Assembly: GCA_963691655.1 (NCBI GenBank) | Contig: OY829326.1 | Location: 37,475,989 to 37,539,988 of the forward strand | Length of the DNA: 64,000 bases | DNA from: Toxonevra muliebris | Taxonomy: Eukaryota; Arthropoda; Insecta; Diptera; Pallopteridae | Direction of reading: 5' to 3' | Part shown: positions 38,401 to 49,101 of the stretch, in pieces | Layout of the letters: every line of letters starts with the position of its first letter | How positions within the stretch are numbered: position 1 is the first letter of the stretch | The notes under the pieces: model-generated | What the model was told of the DNA's origin: nothing | Databases searched by the model: none | The model's input: the letters and a program-made list of their open reading frames with translations, nothing else | Translations under genes and position numbers: made by a program

Positions 38401-38719
38401 TGGTTTTAACAAGATGGCACTATGTGCCATACGGTTATAGAAACCATAAATTAATCCTATTAAAAACGGGTTTACACACCCGGAAAAAGTAAACTTGTTA
38501 ATGATGTTAAGTTGATTTCGATAAATAGGCTCGTCAATTGACCTACAAGATCGTATGACCTTGGCATTCTTCTATACTTCCTGGGCAGCTGTTTAAAGTG
38601 TCTGGCTTATGAGGATAAATCAGCAATAAGCTCGAAAAAATGACTCAAACTTTAATGGACAGAATAAATTTTGTAAGTTTTGTATAATTTATTAATCTTG
38701 CAATAAAAACTAACTGAGT

Positions 38720-39785
38720 CTCTTCTGCACTCGTGATAACATATTTTACGTATTGTTATTTACTTTATTATAAAAGTTTTCGTTTTTATATTCCAAAAAG
38801 TGCAAAGTCCATGTGTTTTTTTTAATTTTTTATATTCTATTTTCAATGCGCTTTCTTTGCTTTTTGCACGTCTACATCGTTTTATGTTGCTATTATTTTA
38901 CAATTCTAATTATGAAACAATAAACTATAAACTAAAAAATTTAATAAATAAAAACTGTTTTTGATACATAAATTATGTGTGGCATAATTTTGGCAACCCC
39001 GGGTCCTATTTTGAATCCAAAAAATTCACCTTCCTCAATCTGTTTATACTAATAATGAAACAGCATACTTTCGGGATACAATTCACCACCCTTTAACGGG
39101 CGGTACTAAAGTTTAACTTGGCAACCACAGTATTTACATACTAAATAATAAAAGTGTGGTATACTTTTAGAGTTCTGTTTTTAATATTAGAAAGTTCACC
39201 TTAATCTGTTTACTCTACTAATAAAACAGCATACTTTTGGGGTGCAGTTCACCACCTTTCACCTATAGGTACGAAAATTTAACATAACCACCTCTATATT
39301 TACATACAAATAATAAAAGTGTGGTATATTTTCAGGGTCTTATTTTTACATTAAAAATTCACCTTTTTTGATCTGTTTGTGTTAATAATAAGACAGCATA
39401 CTTTCGGGGTGCGATTCACCACCCTCCACCTAGCGGTACGTAAACTTAACTGACAAAATAAAAATGTGGCATGCTTTTAGGGTCCTATTTTTAACATTAA
39501 AAATTCTCGTATCTTAATCAGTTTATTCTAATAACAAAACAGCATACTTTCGGGGGGCAATTCACCACCCTTCACCTGGCGGTACGAAAGCTTAACATAA
39601 CCGCCGCAACATTTATTTATTTATTTATAAAGTCGCACATTCTATGAAACCTCGCATGACACCAACGTGACATTTAATTTTAATTTCTATCAATTCAGTC
39701 CACTATAAATTTTCCCTCAGCCCCGAGTAAAGAAAGTTCTATCAAATTTCAAAACGGGAGTTGGGTCAGCAGATCGGTTACAGAT
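38720..39785 (+). repeat. Dispersed repeat family, copy 1, with internal tandem array
   Basis: Both flanks match a second copy at 60150-60575. Shared words include TTCCAAAAAGTGCAA, AATAAACTATAAACTA, CTATGAAACCTC, CGTGACATTT and CCCGAGTAAA in the same order. This copy has a ~165-bp tandem array where the other has about one partial unit. No coding capacity and no recognised termini. Confidence 0.7.
38977..39610 (+). repeat. Tandem array, about four units of ~165 bp
   Basis: Each unit contains AACAGCATACTTTCGGGG, ATTCACCACCCT, GGCGGTACGAAA-type and GTGTGGTATACTTTTAG-type words. AGCATACTTT recurs near 39063, 39231, 39396 and 39542, giving spacings of about 168, 165 and 146 bp. Units differ by scattered substitutions and small deletions. 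Confidence 0.85.
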
Positions 39786-40837
39786 TTAAATTTCGATTAA
39801 AATCAAAATGCTATAATGATATTCAACTAGGATTGTTATTAAAATTGTCAATGTCAATGGACTGAAACTCTCAATAGCAATTCATTGTTGAATATTTATG
39901 AATAACTCTGTCCGATAAAAATCATCTTTTTTAAAAATAACAAGGTTCTAGGTGAATTCTAGTAGAACTCAAAAAATAAAATATTAACGCTTCGGAGTTT
40001 TAAAAATTTACATCTTATTTATATTTTACAGGCGGTTAAAGTTTATGAATTTTTTACTATTTTGGCGTAATTTTACCTACGATAGAGTAGCATTTACAAT
40101 GCTTTAAATGTTGAAAATTTCTAGGAATTTTTTTAACCCTTTAGCTGTAACGCTTTTTTCTTTTTTGGATTTAATAAATTTTTTTTATGAAAAATGATTC
40201 AAATTATAATTCTTTTTGTACTACCACTGAGTTAACAGGTTTCAGAAGTTCAGCGACCTATAGTAAAGATTAAGGAAACCCTTTTCTGTAGAACAAATTA
40301 TGTCTGTTCGGATCTTTTTTAAAGGTTAAAAATTCAGATTCTTGTGAAAAAAGCAAAACATCAAAAATATCCCTGAAAGGTTTTACTTTATGTCGCTGAA
40401 CATTCAAATCATTTCAGCTGGAAAACTAACCATGGTTTTATTATACCAAAATAGTCAAAGATAACCAAACTTTAAAACCTGTTAAGATATTAATCTTATA
40501 ACGTTAGCATAAGTATAATTTATTCTTTGAACTCTCCACTTTCAGATTCACTTTCAAAATCGTCTTATTTGTTATGTTTTGTGTTGGACTATGCAACATG
40601 TAGTTTACAACTTATTACAAACTCAAGTTGAACAATTTTCAAGTTTTTGTAATTATTTTTTTAGAATATACAAAAAATGTTAAGCCTGCCAAAAGAAAAA
40701 ATTAATTTATTTATTATTAATTTAGAAGGTCTTAAAATTTTTAATTATTTTTGCCAATCAAAAATGCCTTTGTATATATTTACTCAAACAATATTAAATT
40801 TCCCAGTAAATTGAAACTACACACACAATTTTAAAAA
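39786..40837 (+). other. AT-rich probable intron
   Basis: No gene, transposon domain or repeat is recognised apart from T/A-rich tracts and poly-T runs. Confidence 0.5.
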
Positions 40838-40866
40838 TTTTATTTCTTTTTTCATTACAGGTAAGT
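40838..40866 (+). other. Candidate recursive (zero-length-exon) splice site
   Basis: A pyrimidine tract TTTCTTTTTTCATTACAG ending at 40860 is a strong 3' splice site, and it is followed at once by GTAAGT at 40861-40866, a perfect donor. A juxtaposed YYYNCAG|GTAAGT is the signature of ratcheting points that remove long fly introns in steps. It is on the same strand as, and about 9.7 kb beyond, the donor at 31136/31137. A second good donor, GAG|GTAAGT, lies 63 nt downstream at 40923/40924. Confidence 0.75.
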
Positions 40867-40999
40867 GACAATGAAATAAATTAGAAATCAACTCCACCCT
40901 CCCACTCCCATTTGGGGTATGAGGTAAGTTCAAATGAAAAACATCAAAAATATCAAATTGAGCGTATATGCAGCAAAATCTTCCGTTATTACTGTTACA

Positions 41000-41032
41000 G
41001 TCAAGGTGGCATCCAGTTTCTGCCACCTTGAC
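41000..41032. repeat. Perfect 12-bp inverted repeat upstream of a core promoter
   Basis: GTCAAGGTGGCA (41000-41011) and TGCCACCTTGAC (41021-41032) are exact reverse complements separated by 9 nt. It lies at about -91 to -59 relative to the initiator at 41091, a position typical of a dimeric activator or repressor site. It contains AGGTG half-sites, but I cannot name a factor. Confidence 0.85.
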
Positions 41033-41060
41033 ATCGTGATTGTCAACGTTTATTTGTAAC

Positions 41061-41096
41061 TATATAAAGAAATCACCTACAGACGAATTCAGTGTG
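41061..41096 (+). promoter_or_regulatory. Candidate TATA plus initiator core promoter
   Basis: TATATAAAG begins at 41061 and TTCAGTG has its A at 41091, so the TATA box starts 30 bp upstream of the initiator A, the canonical fly spacing. TCAGT matches the Drosophila initiator TCAKTY except at the last base. Downstream is AAGCGAAAGTAAA-type leader-like sequence with no early ATG. It would drive a transcript on the + strand, perhaps an alternative promoter of the same gene. Confidence 0.6.
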
Positions 41097-43549
41097 TGTG
41101 AGGAAAGATCAAAGCGAAAGTAAAAAAATATTAAGCGTAAATACCTTAAAGTACTTAAAAATTTTGTTGTCGCTTGTTAACAAATTAATTTCTGCTCAAT
41201 TCACGCAAATAAATAAAAATATATAAGTCACACACACACACACATACAAATAGATATTTACAGGACAAAAATCTTTTTATTTATTTATTTTTTATTTATT
41301 TTTTTTTTTTCTTAAATTTTGCTATAGGGGAAAATGAGCATAAATGTTGCCTCCATATTTCAAAGAAAGAAAAAGAAAATAAAACAAGCCAAGAAAACTA
41401 AAATCAAATAAACAAAAATAAAGTAAAGCAAAAAAAAAAAAAAAAAAAATTATATCCAGTGTCCTTTTCTCAAAAAGGAAAAAGACGAATTAGAAATGAA
41501 GGCAAAATGAAACAAAAGAAAAAGAAATTCAAAAAAAAAAAAAATGAAAATGCTTAAAATAAAAGAAACACATGTTCTTTAAGCGGCTTACATAAACATA
41601 CAACAACAATAAAAACAGCAATATACTAAAAGCATTGCAAAAATTTGTGACAAAGTCGAAAAATAAAATGAAAAAATGCCAAAAATATTACAGAGAGCGA
41701 CGTTAAACTGAAGCAAAAGCAAAGTAAAACAAAAAAATGAAAAAAATAAATAAAAAAAATCAAAAAGAAGATAAGTAGAGACTAAAAACCCAAAATGTAG
41801 CAAAAAGTACTTGATGCTGACATACATACACAGATACACACATTCAAACTAACTAACAAACAAACAAACACAAAAAGGTGGGTAGGTATACAATTAGACA
41901 CGTAGAATTTGCTGGTTTTCAAGTAATTTTAACAACAACAATCAAAGCACAAAATAACACAAAGCCAAAAAATGAAGAATAGAAAAAAAAAACCAGAAAA
42001 TAGATGAAGGTTAAATACTTAATATAGTATAAACACATAAACACATACATATATAAAGAGATGTTTATATTGTGTTAGTATTTGAAGAATGTGTTTGAAG
42101 TATAATTTTGACAGCAGCATACAAATGAAGGGATTTTATGCAAGTTTGTTTCTTTTTGTTTTTTATATATCTTTCATATTTTTCCTTTCTCCACCACTAT
42201 AAACAGCAGAACGCTTGATTGGGTTTGGTTGTTTAATCTCATTAAACAGATTATGTTTTATCTCACTCTTTTATCTGTAGCTGTCTGTCTGTAGAATATT
42301 GCCATTGGGGGCATTTTTTTTTTTTCGTTTTTGGTATTTGAAATTTCTCATTACGGCATAGGTTTAAAATAATTTTTTTTTAGTAAAAAATAAATAGAGC
42401 AAAGTAAATTAAAAAAATTGGCCTCTAATGGGCAATAGAGACCTTTTGACATGGTGGTAACAGTTCTCAACAAGATATCCGTGCGCTTTTTCGAATAATT
42501 TTACTGGGTACCGGGTTATGGCAATACATATTTTGGGTAATTGTCTAGCTGAGATGAGCTAATTAGGGGTCGGATTTTGAGTCAGAATTTATAAATAGTT
42601 TAATAACCGAGAATACTGATAAAGACTGTAAATTTATTATACTCGGTGGCAAATATATCATATACTAAGCTTAGGCTTTGTCCTTGTTATATTAAAAACT
42701 TTACTCCTACTGATTTCCGAATGAGGAATTGGAATTGTTAGCATTTCTATGAAAAATCACTTGGCTATTTTTTAGTTCCTACCTGTTTTGCCCCTTTTAA
42801 CCTTAGTCATTTATGCTTGCACTTGTATACACAGCCACTTTAAGAATAAGCTCCTTGCGAACATTTTTCCTGGCATTTATTATGATTTTTCGAAATTGAA
42901 TGTTCATCGTTACTGTTGGAACGACTGACATAACAAGTGGCGTACTGCAGCGCATTCAAATGGCATTAATAACACTATGCGACAATTTTCGGGTCATCGA
43001 AATAAAACCGGACCGGACTTTTTTTTTTTTTTTTGAAAACCCTCGCTGGGTTTGTAAAAGTTAGCTCGATTTTTTTTTTTTATTATTATTTGGCCATTTT
43101 AAGGTTTTTCATATACCCCAATTTTGACTTATAAATCGATTTTTTTTGTATGTATTCGATGTATGTCATCGTGATTCTTTTTAGAAATGTCGTTTATGTA
43201 CAAATAAACCCATTTTGTAAAGAACCTATATCCTGAAACGCAATTTTTGAGACCAAATGTTTGAAAAATGGCAATTTTTTGCAATTTTTTACTTTAATTA
43301 CGAAAATATTTAAAATTTCTTGCCACTTCTTCTAGCAAAAATCTATTAAAATTAACTAGAAAAAATAATTTATAAAAAACCAATACTAAATTGAACTTAC
43401 ATTTGGTGGAATAGCGTTTTTTGTACAAAATCTTTGGAAAAACTGGAGGAAAAGATTAAATAGATAAAAGAGAAATTTAGAAAAGTAGCACAGATTTTGT
43501 TTTTTTTTTCGTTTTTTCTTGATTTTATTACAAAAAAATTAACTTTTTA
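41097..43549 (+). other. A-rich non-coding stretch
   Basis: From 41220 to about 42060 it is dominated by CA and AAAAT tracts. An RNase H fossil lies at 42470-42600. The rest is AT-rich with no feature recognised. Confidence 0.5.
42470..42600 (+). pseudogene. Short non-LTR RNase H fossil
   Basis: Plus-strand reading gives YWVPGYGN near 42508-42531 and, in a shifted frame, GNCLAEMS near 42538-42561. Together these resemble the WVPGHxxIxGNxxADELA block of I/jockey-type RNase H. It is very short and frameshifted. Confidence 0.45.
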
Positions 43550-43554
43550 ATACC

Positions 43555-43848
43555 TGTTTTGGGCTGGCAAGCTTTTTTTACCAGCGGGTGCGAAAAAAGT
43601 ACCGAACGCGATGAATTCTCTTGTGCAACAGAACTAAATTTTATTTCAGCAAAAGTAATGTTAGCTTAGTACAGTATAAAAAGATAAATTAGCATCCCAT
43701 TAGGAAATAGCAAAAAGATACAATTCAGTGAGCGTAAGTACAGTAATTAAACTAGGGAGAGCACGGTAGTGCATATGAATAAGTAAGTAAATAAGTATTG
43801 TTAAAGTAAAGAGTAGGCAGTGAGAGACATTTATTCCATCTCCAAACA
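43555..43848 (-). repeat. 3' LTR of the BEL/Pao element
   Basis: The LTR is 294 bp. The stop codon of the polyprotein lies inside it (43831-43833), and the purine-rich GGGTGGAGGA just internal to it on the minus strand (43849-43858) is the likely polypurine tract. Confidence 0.93.
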
Positions 43849-46800
43849 TCCTCCACCCGTTGAAAGAGATGGGCTTTCAACCGCATCTGTGACAGGGAGC
43901 GCAGCAATTTTGGTAACGGCTCGTTTTGTTGTGCCATTGCTGGTTCGAACAACCACTACTCGAGCTACACCATCGTCACCGCAGATTGTGGCCACCACTC
44001 GGCCAAGCTGCCATTTTAGTGGTGGGAGATTATCTTCCTTTAGCAAGACCATTGTGCCTACACGAATGTTTGGTACAGCAGATTGCCATTTGCTTCGCTC
44101 TTGAAGTATGGTCAAATAATTCGTGCTCCATTTTCTCCAAAAAACTTGTTGCATGAAAGAGACACGCTGCCATCTATCAAGACGACTGATGTCCAAATGA
44201 GTCACATCAGGCTCCACGAAGCTTGTGAAAGGCGCGCCAACCAAGAAATGTGCAGGTGTTAGCACATCGAGATCATTCGGGTTATCTGAAATGGGATAAA
44301 GAGGACGAGAATTGATTATAGCACAAACCTGGCATACAAGGGTGCGCAGCTCCTCAAAAGTCAGAATTGCGAGGCCGACGACCCGGTAAAAATGAATCTT
44401 AGCTGCCTTCACAGACGCTTCCCACAAGCCACCAAAGTGTGGAGAGCGTGGAGGAATGAAGCGCCACTCGATGCCGTCCCCAAGGCATTGTTGATAGACC
44501 GCTTGCATGTGAGGATCGGACAAGAATAAGTGCTTTAGCTCAGACAGCTCGTTTTTCGCCCCAACGAAGTTTGTGGCATTGTCCGACCAGATTGTTTTTG
44601 GTCTACCACGGGTGCAAATAAAACGTTTCAAGGCAGACAGGAACGAGGAGGTTGTTAAATCGCAAACCACTTCTAAATGTGTGGCCTTTGTAGAAAAGCA
44701 GATGAAAACGCAGATGTAGCATTTCACTGCAGCTTTATTGCGTACTTCCGACTTGTAGTAGAAGGGTCCACAAAAATCGATGCCAGTGACGAGGAAAGTT
44801 CTGCTGGCTTGAACTCTTTCGCGTGGCAAGTTTCCCATTATGTGCGCTATCATTTTTGGCTTAAGACGGAAACATTTAATGCACTTGTTGATAATGCTGC
44901 ATACGGCCTTTCGTCCTCCGATCGGCCAAAATTGTTGACGTATTGAAGCGAGTAAACTTTGTGGACCAGCATGCAAACACTTATAGTGAAAATGTTCTAC
45001 TAGCGAGATTGTGATGGGATGATTCCTAGGCAGTATTATAGGGTGCCGTGCGTCGAAATCAAGCGTTGAGTTTTTTAGGCGACCACCAACGCGCAGGAGT
45101 CCAAAGTTGTCGATGAAAGGACTTAAAGAGAGAAGGGTGCTTGCTCGATCAATTTGTTTTTTGGCCCGTAGCGCCTTGAGTTCTGAAGCGAAGTGTATTT
45201 GCTGAATCATACGCAATAGCAAGTGCGTGCCCAGTTTGACATCTTGAGGCATGAGAGGTCCAAACCTTTTTGACTCAGTCTTATCTTTCCGAAGCCAAAA
45301 CCTTGAGACATAAGCGAATATTCGTTGCATTTTTCCAAATGAATTGTGATATTTACATTCTAGCGATAAATCTTCAAAATTTGATGTAGCTATCAAAACC
45401 GTGCGTCTACGCTCTGGTAGCTCGATGACTAAGTCAGGCCCCTTTGGCCAAAGCGCCTGATCATTTTGCAGAAACGCAGGCCCATGTTTCCAAAGCGGCG
45501 AATTTAAAAGCTCATGCGGTGTCGAGCCTCGTGACAAGATATCAGCAGGGTTAGTTGAGGTAGGCACGTGACGCCATTGCATCCCAGTTGTTAGCGACTG
45601 AATGCGGCTCACCCTGTTGGAAACGAAGACGTTGAAATTTGATGACTCTTTTCGCAACCAGGAAAGTACCACAGTTGAGTCGGACCAACAGTAAATGGGA
45701 CAATCGAAAGTTTGAGTTTCTTTAATTGAATCGAGTAGCTCGGAAAGTAGCAGAGCAGCAGAGAGCTCTAATTTCGGAATCGTGAGAGTTTTTAAAGGAG
45801 ACACTCTTGATTTTGAACAGAGAAGGTTTGTTTTGACTTCACCGTTGCATTCTGTACGAACGTAAACACACGATCCATAAGCAGCGAGGCTAGCGTCGCA
45901 AAAACCATGTATCTCCAACGAAGAATCAGGCGATGATACGAAACGAGGGAAATGAAAATTCGAAACCATACTAAACTCGGCGCATAGCTCACTCCAACCT
46001 GTGTGTAGGTGCTGTGGAAGGCTTTCGTCCCATTGTAGCTGCTGCTTCCACATATTTTGAAGGAAAATTTTAGCCTTTGTTATGACTGGCCCAATTAGCC
46101 CCAAAGGATCATAGAAACGAGCAATTATGGAGAGCACCACTCGCTTTGTAATACGTCGGTTGTCAACCATAGGCGTGAATGAGAAAATGAAGTTATCGGT
46201 TTTTGGGTCCCAAACAAGACCAAGTGCCTTGGTGACATCGGTGCCATCATGAAACTTGAGAAATTGCTCGCGGTCTGATGGTGCCACACCACTAAGAGCG
46301 TCGGGATAATTAGAGCACCACTTCCTTAGCACAAAGTTTCCTTTAGAGAGCAAGTGTGTTGTCTGTCTACGAATTTCAACAGCCTCTTCAGCGGTGTCCG
46401 CGCCTGAAATGAGATCGTCAACGTAAAAATCTCTACGCAGTATTTTTGCGCCTAAAGGAAACGATTTTCCTTCATCAAGCGCCAATTGATGCATGGCACG
46501 AATTGCCAGGAATGCAGCAGGTTTAGTACCGTACGTGACAGTGTCGAGAGTGAATATCTGTATTTTGTCGTTGGGATTATCTCTCCACAAAATGCATTGT
46601 AGAAAATTGTCGGGGTGCGATACACGCACGCAGCGGTACATTTTACAAATGTCACCAGTCAAAGCAACCTTAAAAAATCTAAAACGTAAGATCGTATTGA
46701 AGAGCTTGGGTTGTATTGTTGCTCCAGTCATGAGTATGTCATTGAGCGATTGTCCGGTTGTTGTTTTCGCGGAGCCATCGAACACCACTCTAAGTTTGGT

Positions 46801-49101
46801 GGTTGTGCTGTCAGCTTTATGCACACAATGATGAGGCAGAAAGTAAGTTGATATGCCTGGCTCCATCTTTGCTAGCGACATGTGCTTAAGCTCAGCGTAC
46901 TCCTTTAGAAATGCTACATATTCTTGTTTCAAATTAGGATTGCGATGTAATTTCTTTTCTAGATTTTTAAAACGTTGCAAGGCGTGTGTATAGGAGTCAC
47001 CAAGAGCACCGAGATTATGTTTAAGTGGAAGCCGAACGGAGTATTCGCCAGACTTTAAACGGGAGTGGTTTTGTTGAAAATGTTGCTCGCACTCGATTTC
47101 TTCTCGCGTGGAAGGAGCGGTGGATGAGCATAACTCGATTTCCCAAAATTGTTTTACGAGAGCGTCCAAGCTTGCTTCCTGCTCAATAGGCGTTTCAATG
47201 ACAGCCAACGAAGATGACTTGGTGTATGAATGCAAGCCGCCACCAGAGGCAACCCAACCAAGTCTTGTTTTTTGCAGAATCGGCAAATTGCTCGCCAAGC
47301 GAATCTGACCAACGCATATGAGCTCAAAAAAGAGAGAGGCACCTACCAAAATGTCGATACGCTGTGATTTGAAGAAAAGCGGATCGGCCAGCTTTATGTT
47401 GTGCGGAATGTTCCATCCTGATGTGTTTAAGTCGAAGTTTGGCTGATAGTCTGTTATCGTGTTGGTTACAATAGCCGAGAACGCAAAGGAATAATCGCCT
47501 GACTGCGATTGTGCAACGACATCAACAGACTTGTTGGCTACGAAGTTGGATTTACCTATGCCGGATATTTGCGTACTAGCCTTTTTCGTTTTTAATTGCA
47601 ATTGGTGCGCCAAACGCGCAGTCACGAAATTTATTTGCGAAGCAGAGTCGAGGAGTCCGCGGTATGCTACGAAGCACCCTGTGCGATTTTTGATGAGAAC
47701 GATAGCGGTAGCAAGCAGTACGAAGTTTTTCTGAGACGAATTTGAAATTTCGCGCTGAGGGCTTGACGACCATGTTGAGAGGAGTGACGATTGAGATGTT
47801 GGCACTCTAGGTGATGAGGTTCCGGGGTGCACTGAAAGTGAAGCAGTGCCCATGTGGAGTAGCGAGTGATGTTTTGATGAACACTGGCGACAATGTCCAG
47901 ACTTGCAATTTTGCAATGAATGCCCCTTGCGTAAGCAGTTGAGGCACAAATTCAGACGTTTTGCTTCCTTGTAGCGCAAAGTAGGAGAAAGGTTACCGAA
48001 TTGGGTACAATTGTATATAAAATGTTCGCGCGAATCGCAAAACAAGCACGTGGGTGCATTAGACGATGCTACAAGTGCATGCCGAGAGTGAGAACCAGCA
48101 ATTCTTTTTCCAGACGCTTGTGATGTCACGGTTGCCTCCAAATTCTCGAGCATGCGGCACCTTTTTCCGAGGAATGATGCCATAGACGACCAAGCTGGCA
48201 AAATGTGAATTGGAAGATCTTCCTCCCATTTGGTCTGGGACTTAATATCGAGCTTGTGTGAAATAAGATGAATAAGCAGCCCATCTGCGAGTTGCTCTCT
48301 TGTGCCCATCGTTTGTAGAGCACGCAAATGAGCATTGACCTTGTCGGATAGCTCACGGAGGCTAACTGCGGAGCCACTATCAACTACCTTCAGATCAAAG
48401 ATTTGTTTTATATGGGTCTGAAAGTTGAGAAGCTTGTTATCGAAACGTGTTTTTAAAAGTTCTAAAGCCTTATCATAGTTTGCATCGCTTGGCTCGAGGG
48501 AGCTTATGGTATCTAACGCTGACCCTTTCAAGCTCGCGCGAAGGTGTTGGAATTTTTCGATTTTGCTTAACTCGGCGCTATCATTTATAACGGTACTAAA
48601 CATAGCGAAAAAATCAGGCCACTCGGTGTAAGCGCCGCTGAACTTAGGAATTTGCAATTCAGGAAGACGCTTGCGTTGCGAAATAAAAAATGATGAAGCG
48701 GCGTCATCCAACGGTAATTGACGAACAGTTGACGAGTGTCTGGGCTCGGCCTTTTGATAAGCATTTATCGCGCGTGTTAGCTTCACCTTAACCTCAATAT
48801 ATATGGCAATGAATGATGAGCGCATGTCGCTGTCGAGTTCGCTGTCATCTTCTGCTTCCAAGTACGATTGCACGCCTTCGAAGTTTTTGTGCATGCGCTC
48901 GAGCAATTCGAGACGAACGGAGAGATCGGCCTCATCGAACTCTTGTAGCGCCTGCAGGGTTAATTTATTTTTAAAGGCAATGAGTTGCCTTTCGATGGAA
49001 ATAATTTTCTTTTTATAAATCTCGAAGGTTTTTGTAGGATTAGCGTGGGCTCCTGCCCCGGCATCTGCGTTGGTAGCAGGTTCAAAGAGATTCGATAGCA
49101 T
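43831..49101 (-). CDS. BEL/Pao Gag-Pol polyprotein, 1756 aa, apparently intact
   Basis: A single frame from ATG at 49101 to TAA at 43831 encodes all retrotransposition functions. Domains in order: a DUF1759-type Gag region (about residues 140-300, PKFSGAYTEWPDFF); zinc knuckles CX2CX4HX4C at 352-365 and 386-399, with a third Cys/His group just after; an A17-type aspartic protease with LLDSAS (Asp485); reverse transcriptase with FYVDD (Tyr893-Asp896); RNase H with GFCDAS (Asp1069); and an integrase with an HHCC-like head (HFHYKCLHAG...CIKC), catalytic Asp1442, Asp1507 and Glu1561 (GIDFCGPF, WSDNATNF, GGLWEASV), followed by a DUF5641-like C-terminus. Gag and Pol are fused in one frame, as usual in this group, and no envelope gene is present. 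Every catalytic residue I checked is intact. Confidence 0.95.
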   Translation of the reverse strand: MLSNLFEPATNADAGAGAHANPTKTFEIYKKKIISIERQLIAFKNKLTLQALQEFDEADLSVRLELLERMHKNFEGVQSYLEAEDDSELDSDMRSSFIAIYIEVKVKLTRAINAYQKAEPRHSSTVRQLPLDDAASSFFISQRKRLPELQIPKFSGAYTEWPDFFAMFSTVINDSAELSKIEKFQHLRASLKGSALDTISSLEPSDANYDKALELLKTRFDNKLLNFQTHIKQIFDLKVVDSGSAVSLRELSDKVNAHLRALQTMGTREQLADGLLIHLISHKLDIKSQTKWEEDLPIHILPAWSSMASFLGKRCRMLENLEATVTSQASGKRIAGSHSRHALVASSNAPTCLFCDSREHFIYNCTQFGNLSPTLRYKEAKRLNLCLNCLRKGHSLQNCKSGHCRQCSSKHHSLLHMGTASLSVHPGTSSPRVPTSQSSLLSTWSSSPQREISNSSQKNFVLLATAIVLIKNRTGCFVAYRGLLDSASQINFVTARLAHQLQLKTKKASTQISGIGKSNFVANKSVDVVAQSQSGDYSFAFSAIVTNTITDYQPNFDLNTSGWNIPHNIKLADPLFFKSQRIDILVGASLFFELICVGQIRLASNLPILQKTRLGWVASGGGLHSYTKSSSLAVIETPIEQEASLDALVKQFWEIELCSSTAPSTREEIECEQHFQQNHSRLKSGEYSVRLPLKHNLGALGDSYTHALQRFKNLEKKLHRNPNLKQEYVAFLKEYAELKHMSLAKMEPGISTYFLPHHCVHKADSTTTKLRVVFDGSAKTTTGQSLNDILMTGATIQPKLFNTILRFRFFKVALTGDICKMYRCVRVSHPDNFLQCILWRDNPNDKIQIFTLDTVTYGTKPAAFLAIRAMHQLALDEGKSFPLGAKILRRDFYVDDLISGADTAEEAVEIRRQTTHLLSKGNFVLRKWCSNYPDALSGVAPSDREQFLKFHDGTDVTKALGLVWDPKTDNFIFSFTPMVDNRRITKRVVLSIIARFYDPLGLIGPVITKAKIFLQNMWKQQLQWDESLPQHLHTGWSELCAEFSMVSNFHFPRFVSSPDSSLEIHGFCDASLAAYGSCVYVRTECNGEVKTNLLCSKSRVSPLKTLTIPKLELSAALLLSELLDSIKETQTFDCPIYCWSDSTVVLSWLRKESSNFNVFVSNRVSRIQSLTTGMQWRHVPTSTNPADILSRGSTPHELLNSPLWKHGPAFLQNDQALWPKGPDLVIELPERRRTVLIATSNFEDLSLECKYHNSFGKMQRIFAYVSRFWLRKDKTESKRFGPLMPQDVKLGTHLLLRMIQQIHFASELKALRAKKQIDRASTLLSLSPFIDNFGLLRVGGRLKNSTLDFDARHPIILPRNHPITISLVEHFHYKCLHAGPQSLLASIRQQFWPIGGRKAVCSIINKCIKCFRLKPKMIAHIMGNLPRERVQASRTFLVTGIDFCGPFYYKSEVRNKAAVKCYICVFICFSTKATHLEVVCDLTTSSFLSALKRFICTRGRPKTIWSDNATNFVGAKNELSELKHLFLSDPHMQAVYQQCLGDGIEWRFIPPRSPHFGGLWEASVKAAKIHFYRVVGLAILTFEELRTLVCQVCAIINSRPLYPISDNPNDLDVLTPAHFLVGAPFTSFVEPDVTHLDISRLDRWQRVSFMQQVFWRKWSTNYLTILQERSKWQSAVPNIRVGTMVLLKEDNLPPLKWQLGRVVATICGDDGVARVVVVRTSNGTTKRAVTKIAALPVTDAVESPSLSTGGGCLEME

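Larger units (their letters stand above)
31143..38719 (+). other. Probable intron, no exon identified
   Basis: It contains simple repeats (T28 at 31820-31847, a TC run at 32058-32081), CA/TG tracts and AT-rich unique DNA. No transposon domain was recognised. A marginal 57-nt microexon candidate is discussed under findings. AATAAA at about 31636 could serve an intron-retained short transcript ending after the TAA at 31266. Confidence 0.55.
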
